Positions 58,381 through 64,000 of a DNA stretch of 64,000 nt are shown here, piece by piece. The position numbers and the translations under genes are program-made. This DNA comes from Manis javanica (Eukaryota; Chordata; Mammalia; Pholidota; Manidae). Position 1 is the first letter of the stretch. Each line of letters starts with the position of its first letter. Under the pieces are notes generated by a model. The model ran no database searches and was not told the DNA's origin. It worked only from the letters and a program-made list of their open reading frames with translations. The stretch spans positions 110,266,173 through 110,330,172 of the forward strand of contig NC_133156.1 of NCBI RefSeq assembly GCF_040802235.1. The letters are read 5' to 3'.

Positions 58381-59925
58381 CTACTTAGGCAACACAGAAA
58401 TATTTGTGTCCTAACAGCATATTTTTAAGAGCAGAAAAGTGAGAGCCTCTTTGGGGATGGACCAACATAATTTTGGATCCCTGTCCCATAGAAAGGTTTC
58501 AAAGACTAGGAGACAGGGACCCTGGAGGAGAGAAGACTCAGACAACTTGGTATCTGTCCTCCAGTAGTCCAAGGATTGTCGAGAAGGGGGAGGAGCTAGA
58601 ATAATTATCTTCTGTTCCCACCCCCACCCCTGTCCCCCATCCCCAATGCTGGATTTCTTAGAGCAATAGAGCAAAGCTAAGAGGTCATTAATTTCAGCTC
58701 AATATCAAGAAGCTCTCCCCACCAGAGTTGTCCAAAGACCGACTTGCAGAACTTGGTAGGGATCTTACTGGCAACTGACCGTGGGTCATTTTTAAAGGCC
58801 CCTCCAGGTCTGAGAGCCTCTGGTTCTCCCTCACTGTGTTGAACTGGGTAACTTGGGAAATATGCAAGCCCGCTGATAGACACTAGGTGTCATTTGTGTG
58901 GTAACTTTGTTGACATTGCCAAGAGACAGCTTGGTAGGCAAATACAATAAACCTCCTAGGGATCAGAGTGTGTGTTTGTAGAATGAAGGAAAGAATCTAA
59001 GAACTCACCATTTACTGAACAACTCCTTTGAGCCAGGCACTTCGCCTGAACATCCTTTATCTCCCTCTTCACTATCCCCTTTCTCCCACAAAACACAGAA
59101 CTTCTGTTATTTCCCTTGAGAAATGATCACTCCACTCAAGGAAAAATACTGTTCTGTTTCCTGTTTCTCTTTAAGGGATTTGGCTGAACTAAAAACTCAT
59201 CAGACAGTTTTCATGCTTTATTATGATTGCTGGTGCTAACAATAATAGATTAATTTTTTCACCCTCTAGAGAAAAGCTGCAGAAGAATTAAAATAAAGAG
59301 GGTTGATGCTAAGGAAGGTTTTTCTTTGTTGAGTTGAGTCTGGAATTAGATAGGGAGGGTGGGGCAACAGAAAACAACAGCACAACAGCAGAAAAGGAGT
59401 GGTCATGTGTTTGGCAGGGACTTGGATGGAAACTTCTGAGAGAATGGTGGTCTAGACACACATACAAATTCAAATTCAATAATTTCCAGGAACACTGGGC
59501 TTTGGATAGAACATGCATATTGTGAAAATGTAAACTAGTGGTTTTTAAGCCTCCATTTGTACAAAATAGATCAACATAAAACTTTTCTCTATTCTGGTGA
59601 AATGGAGTCTCCAAAACTCCTCTGGGAAACCCTAGGGATCTTTGGATAAATAAGTCCAAGTCAATGTAAGAGAATTCCACCCACTGGATGACAAGTCCTC
59701 AGTTCACTTCTTACTTAGTTCATTTATTACTTATTTATTATCTCTTCAAGGCTCTCCTAGTTTAGCATGGGCTAATCTGAAAGACAGTCTGTGGCTACAG
59801 TTTCCGTATTGTCTCTTTTTGTGGGGCAGGTCTCTCTAGTCTTTGTCTTCATTATTGCCAATACCTGCTTACTCCTCTCCCTTCCTCTGGTCTCTGTCAT
59901 CTCTGATGCCTGATGAACACAGGAA
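58381..59925. other. Intergenic DNA, no gene recognised
   Basis: Frames 58411-58674 and 59309-59680 on the minus strand have no domain; 59309-59680 is also open in part on the plus strand. A faint L2-like patch lies at 59005-59060. Confidence 0.5.
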
Positions 59926-59929
59926 GCAC

Positions 59930-60425
59930 ACTAATTGTTTTCCTAAAGTATATTTTATTATGCTATTCTCTTGATCAAGAATCTACAGAGGTACCATAGG
60001 CCTACCACCTGATTCAAGTGTTTCCCATCAACATCCTGTAATCTCTACTTCAAACCACTGTGTCTTATTCAGGACTTCACATAAGCTGCTCCTGCCTGGA
60101 ACACGCTGTAGACTCCCCCCATCCATTCTTCCTCAGCTAACTTCTGCTGCTCACCCTTATACATCATTTCCTTTGCAAAGTCTAGGGACACATGTGCCCC
60201 TCCTGTGCACTTCCATAGCACTCCAGGACTTCTCTCTCAAAAGCAATTCAACTATAATGATTTTAGGGCTACTTATTAATCTCCCACTAAATAAAACAAC
60301 AAGAAAGTAATGTCCACACCTTACTTACTTTTGTACCCCTAAATCCTGGTGGTATTACATTTGTTGAGTGCAGGAATTAATTCAACATAGATATTTGTTG
60401 AATGAGCAAATGAAAGAATGAGTGG
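59930..60425 (+). repeat. L2 LINE 3' part
   Basis: 'gctgctcctgcctggaacac', 'cccatccattcttcctcagc', 'cttccatagcactccaggac' and 'gatatttgttgaatgagcaa' follow L2 ORF end to 3' terminus, the longest L2 piece in the window. Confidence 0.65.
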
Positions 60426-60534
60426 ATGGTTGATGATGGAATGAGTGATGGATAGAGCTCTTCTACAGGTGAACGGTCCTTTGTGGTACCCCTTCAGGTG
60501 GTCTTTTAGTTGCAACCCCTTTAATTTTAGGGTC

Positions 60535-60865
60535 TGTGTTAGTCAGTTTGGGCTTCTATAACAAAATACCACAGACTAGGTAGTTTATTAACAACAGAAA
60601 TGTATTTTCCACAGCCCTGGAGGCTGGCAGTCTGAAATCAGGACACCAGCGTGGTCATCTGAGGGCCCTCTTCTGGATCTCAGACTTCTCACTGTGTCTT
60701 CCCATGGTTCAACGGTTTAGGGATCTTTCTGGAGACTCTTCTACAAGGGCATTAATCCCATTCATAGAAGTTCCACCCTCATGACCTAATCACCTCCTAA
60801 CATCATCATCTTTAGGGGTTAAGAGATAAATTTTGGGGGGATGCAACTTTCAGACCATAGCATAT
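60535..60865 (-). mobile_element. MaLR-type LTR (antisense)
   Basis: Plus strand reads 'tgtgttagtcagtttgggct', 'ataacaaaataccacagact', 'ggcattaatcccattcatag', 'accctcatgacctaatcacc' and 'cagaccatagca', the antisense of the same LTR class as 6126-6487. Confidence 0.7.
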
Positions 60866-62135
60866 ACCAGGTGAATATTCCTTTTATCTGTTTCTAGATG
60901 GGACAGCGTGACAGGAGGCATGAGCCTTTTGCAAATGAGACACTCTGAGTGAGGAGCAAGCTGTTGGATATCTGTGAGGGTGAGGGAGGGATTCAGGATA
61001 ATCTCCCTGGAAGCTGCTGGTGGTGCTGGGACAAACTCTGGAGGAACTGGAAAACGGCTTTTATCCACCTTATTGCCACTGGGATGTGTCTGGGTAGTAG
61101 CAGCCGTTTTGCCTTATTACCCAGAACCTCCCTCTTTTGCTATTAAAGAAATCAAGGTCTAGGAAAGCACAAGGATTTGTCAAGAGGCTCAAGACTGGTG
61201 GCAGAGTCAGCCTAGAACCTGATTCTTGGAGCAACACTTTCTGTCACCCATTATTTCCTGCCCACTGCTGCCCGAAAGCTTTTAGTTCCTATTTGCTAAC
61301 TCACAGTTGCGTGTGCAATGCCTCCTCCACAGTGTTCACTACCTATGACATTTGATGCTGTGAAATCAAGAGGCCAAGGCCAGGGCATTTCTTTCTGACC
61401 AACATTACCACAGAGTAAAGCTGTTTCGGGGTGGGGTGAGGGGTGGTGTCAAGCAGAGGAGGCCACAACAGCCAGGGCAAGCAAAACCAGAGGAAGCATT
61501 AAGAAATATGTCCCCACACATGTTCTTTTTCTCTTTGGGCTTCTATGACAGCTTCATGTTTTTATTTTGAGACTCAGCAGACAGTGGGGTACATGTGTGG
61601 GTACACACATGCACAGGAACAGCAAGGATTCATCGGAGTCATACAGTAGAGAATGAAAAGCCCACACACACTTAAACCACCTTTTCCACCTGATCCCCAT
61701 GATTTAATTTGCAGAGCAGAATCGTGTTGAGGCCTCCAAATACCAACATCTCTGAGCTCGGAGTCAAATGGCAACATACTGCAGGTGTCCATTTCTGAGG
61801 TGCTCTGATGCCAATACTTATTCAAAAATGGGTGCATCAGTTTCTTCTGCTTATTCCATGGTAAGAGATGCAATAAGGTTCATCCTTAGGATTCTCTTTG
61901 AGTTATCCCTGGGTTTGCAAAGATTCCATAAGTTCTAGTGGAGCTGGCCTCCTTACCACCAAGATGAACAACTGCTCTTGACCAAGGATATTGGGACTTA
62001 AAGATTCCTCCAGGGGCTTAGCTATTTAACTAGTGAATGTCCATGAATCAGGAAGAGAAATGAATAGCTAATGAACTGGCAATGGCCTTAAATGAGCCCT
62101 CAACATACAGGAGCAACTCATCTCTCTTTCTTCTT
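60866..62135. other. Intergenic DNA, no gene recognised
   Basis: Overlapping plus-strand frames at 60949-61162 and a minus frame at 60850-61068 show no domain. A weak MIR-like patch lies at 61160-61240. Confidence 0.5.
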
Positions 62136-62139
62136 TTGC

Positions 62140-62230
62140 CCATTCATTTATTCATTCAACAAATTTTCCCCCAATGGATCAAGAAACCCACAATCTAGTG
62201 GGAGAGACATTAAAGCTTGAGTCATTATTA
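62140..62230 (-). repeat. L2 fragment (antisense)
   Basis: 'cccattcatttattcattca', 'acaaattttcccccaatgga' and 'cacaatctagtgggagagac' match antisense L2. Confidence 0.6.
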
Positions 62231-62254
62231 CATAATATATATATTTAAGATGCT

Positions 62255-62640
62255 TGCAATGCAAGCAACAGAATATCTGGCTCAATCAGGCCCAAATAAG
62301 GAAGGAAATCTATTGGCTCATAAGATTGAAAAGTCGCGATGAGGGTTTACCTCAGATAAACTCCCTCTCAGTAGCTTGGTCACTGGGTTTCTCTTCCATT
62401 TCTCTATGGCTATGTTCTAAGGCAGGCTCCCCTCAGAGTCCAGACACTGCTGTAAGCAGCTCCCAGTGCTACATGTGTCGTTGTTCAGATCCAGCCAGAA
62501 GAGACAGTGTCTTTGCCCAGCAATCCTGGGAAGTGTCTGGAACTCAGTCTGGTTCAGGGGTGGCACAGATGGCCTAAGCTGAGCTAATCAATCACATGAT
62601 CAGAAGATGGTCACATGGTCCACTGCAGAGGCAGGTGTGG
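62255..62640 (+). repeat. Ancient interspersed repeat, family unassigned
   Basis: 'ggaaatctattggctcataa', 'gattgaaaagtcgcgatgag', 'ttctaaggcaggctcccctc' and 'gagctaatcaatcacatgat' match a widespread mammalian repeat I recognise by sequence but cannot name confidently. The frame 62254-62577 is a by-product. Confidence 0.45.
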
Positions 62641-63120
62641 GCTGCGGTTCCTAAATAGAACTGAGAGTGAGGAAAGGGAAGAAAGAGGTATTAAGAAATG
62701 TCAATTACAGGGTGAGGGCTTTGACAGTGGTACTAACAAGACACAGGGGAGCAGTCCTCCTCAGCCTGAGTAGGCCCAGGGTTTGCTATGGGCGCAAACC
62801 AGGCAAAGGGAAGGATTTGAATTGATCACCTCTGGAACACATTCCTAGGGTACTAGAGCTGGACGCTGCCCTCAGAAAATGATGAAGGAATGAAATTAAC
62901 ATCTACAAATAGAAGTCTAGGAGCAGACTTATGCCAGGACCCATGAGGCTGTATGTTGGAAGTGCCTATCTGTCTCCTATATTTTCAAAGCAAAAGGTGA
63001 AAATACTGAATGTGTGTTGAGAGCTGCTCATAAGAAGGTTCTGGTTCCAAAGGCTGTGTACTACCAGAAAACTTCATCCAGACAAAGTTCAGGCTGGATT
63101 CCCACGAACCTGGGCTTTCT
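62641..63120. other. Intergenic DNA, nothing recognised
   Basis: No repeat or gene supported. Confidence 0.45.
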
Positions 63121-63124
63121 CTTT

Positions 63125-63320
63125 CTCTTTGAGTCTTAGCTCTAGCATTCATTCACTGAGGCCTCGGGCAAGTCACTTAACCTCACCACTTAACCTTTCA
63201 TCTTTAAAATTTGTCTAATAGCAATTTCTTCCCAGAAAGTGATTGTGAAAATCTGAAATAATACCACAAAGTGCCCAGCACACAGCAGGCATTGAGCAAC
63301 TGTGACTATTGTCATTTAAA
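63125..63320 (+). repeat. MIR SINE
   Basis: 'gcctcgggcaagtcacttaa', 'cctttcatctttaaaatttg' and 'cccagcacacagcaggcatt' cover MIR core and 3' end. Confidence 0.65.
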
Positions 63321-64000
63321 TGGGGCTGCCTCTTAGGGATGTTGCGAGGTCAGAAGAGGAATGTGCACGTGCTGGAAGTGCCTGGCATTAGGCAAGATCT
63401 AAGCAGCAGACATAAACGTCCGGGAAGGATGGTGTCAGGCAGATGCTGATGTCACTGAAGTCTGCTCATTCACGGTTGTTCCCGGAGTCCCCTGAACCTG
63501 GGCGTTCTAGACAGCAGATCCCCCTCTCCTGGGAAAGGCTTTATTTCAGAGGAGTAATGTCTGGTTCAAGGTAATAGACTCACTTTAGAGAGGAACAAAA
63601 TTTTTACTCAAAATTACCCACACTTTACTCAAAATTAGAGTAAATTAGCAGCAGGGTCCTAAAAGAGAGGAGACAACAAGAAAGTAAAAACACCACTATG
63701 TCGAGAGCTCTGGCCCCAGCTTTGGACAGCCCAGCGCACCCTGGAGGAAGATGGGCTGCCTTTGGCTGAGGCTGGGATGACAGTTTGTGCCAGGGCCACC
63801 TCAGCCCTGAGGAAAGAAGCATTACATGCAGTGGGCATGAGAGAGAGAGAGAGATCAGTGCCAACAGCTGCAGCAGCAGGGACACATTTTGTGGCTTTGA
63901 AGCATAGCTGTAATAGCTCGGTGGCATCTGTCCTCAGTGGGAGCTGGTACATCAGGCCTGACACAAATATCACCACCAAAACCTTAGAGGAGGGTAGCTG
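63321..64000. other. Intergenic DNA to window end
   Basis: Two overlapping minus-strand frames (63625-63927, 63659-63979) share bases in different frames and lack domains. A (GA)n patch lies at about 63839-63853. If a gene begins nearby it is outside the window. Confidence 0.5.

Noticed and set aside
1..64000. CRISPR arrays, bacterial operons, tRNA or rRNA genes
   Set aside because: No spaced identical repeats, no cloverleaf-like gene and no ribosomal signature were seen; the repeat content is mammalian.

Overview
This window is nuclear DNA from a placental mammal. The evidence is the density of MIR and L2 relics, MaLR-type LTRs, several generations of L1 and no operon-like coding. I found no host protein-coding gene, tRNA, rRNA, CRISPR array or CpG island. 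I also saw no copy of the abundant young SINEs I know (Alu, B1/B2, carnivore tRNA-Lys SINE, horse ERE, bovine tA/BovB). A SINE-poor lineage such as pangolins would fit, but that species guess is weak and rests on absence only.

Layout: 1-10.5 kb holds intergenic DNA, an old L1 (2.9-5.4 kb), L2/MIR and a MaLR LTR (6.1-6.5 kb). At 10.55-11.95 kb lies a tail-less internal piece of a young L1 ORF2 bounded by a 13-bp direct repeat. Next, 12-18.8 kb holds L2/MIR, an inverted pair of MLT1-type LTRs, a locally duplicated segment of about 125 bp and a minus-strand LTR. A young 5'-truncated L1 with a composite 3' tail occupies 18.87-25.09 kb and sits inside an old HAL1/L1-like element. The stretch 25.1-47.6 kb is intergenic, with an older L1 3' piece (33.3-34.0 kb), an LTR (34.2-34.8 kb), antisense old L1 (35.6-35.9 and 40.9-42.1 kb) and a sense old L1 with ORF1 remains (44.0-45.7 kb). 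A second, 5'-complete copy of the same young L1 type occupies 47.66-55.01 kb. The rest, 55-64 kb, is L2, MIR, LTRs and unique DNA.

The most interesting content is the structure shared by the two large L1s. After the normal L1 3' UTR and an A-rich stretch, both carry the same tail of about 1.8 kb: the transmembrane-subunit end of a retroviral env gene, a polypurine tract, and an LTR that stops about 18 bases after its AATAAA signal, followed by poly(A). Each copy has its own target-site duplication outside this tail, so the L1 plus retroviral tail moved as one RNA. The 18.9-kb copy carries a further tail of about 390 bp after its poly(A), ending in another AATAAA plus poly(A). This is a second, nested 3' transduction. 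All L1 and env frames seen here are broken.
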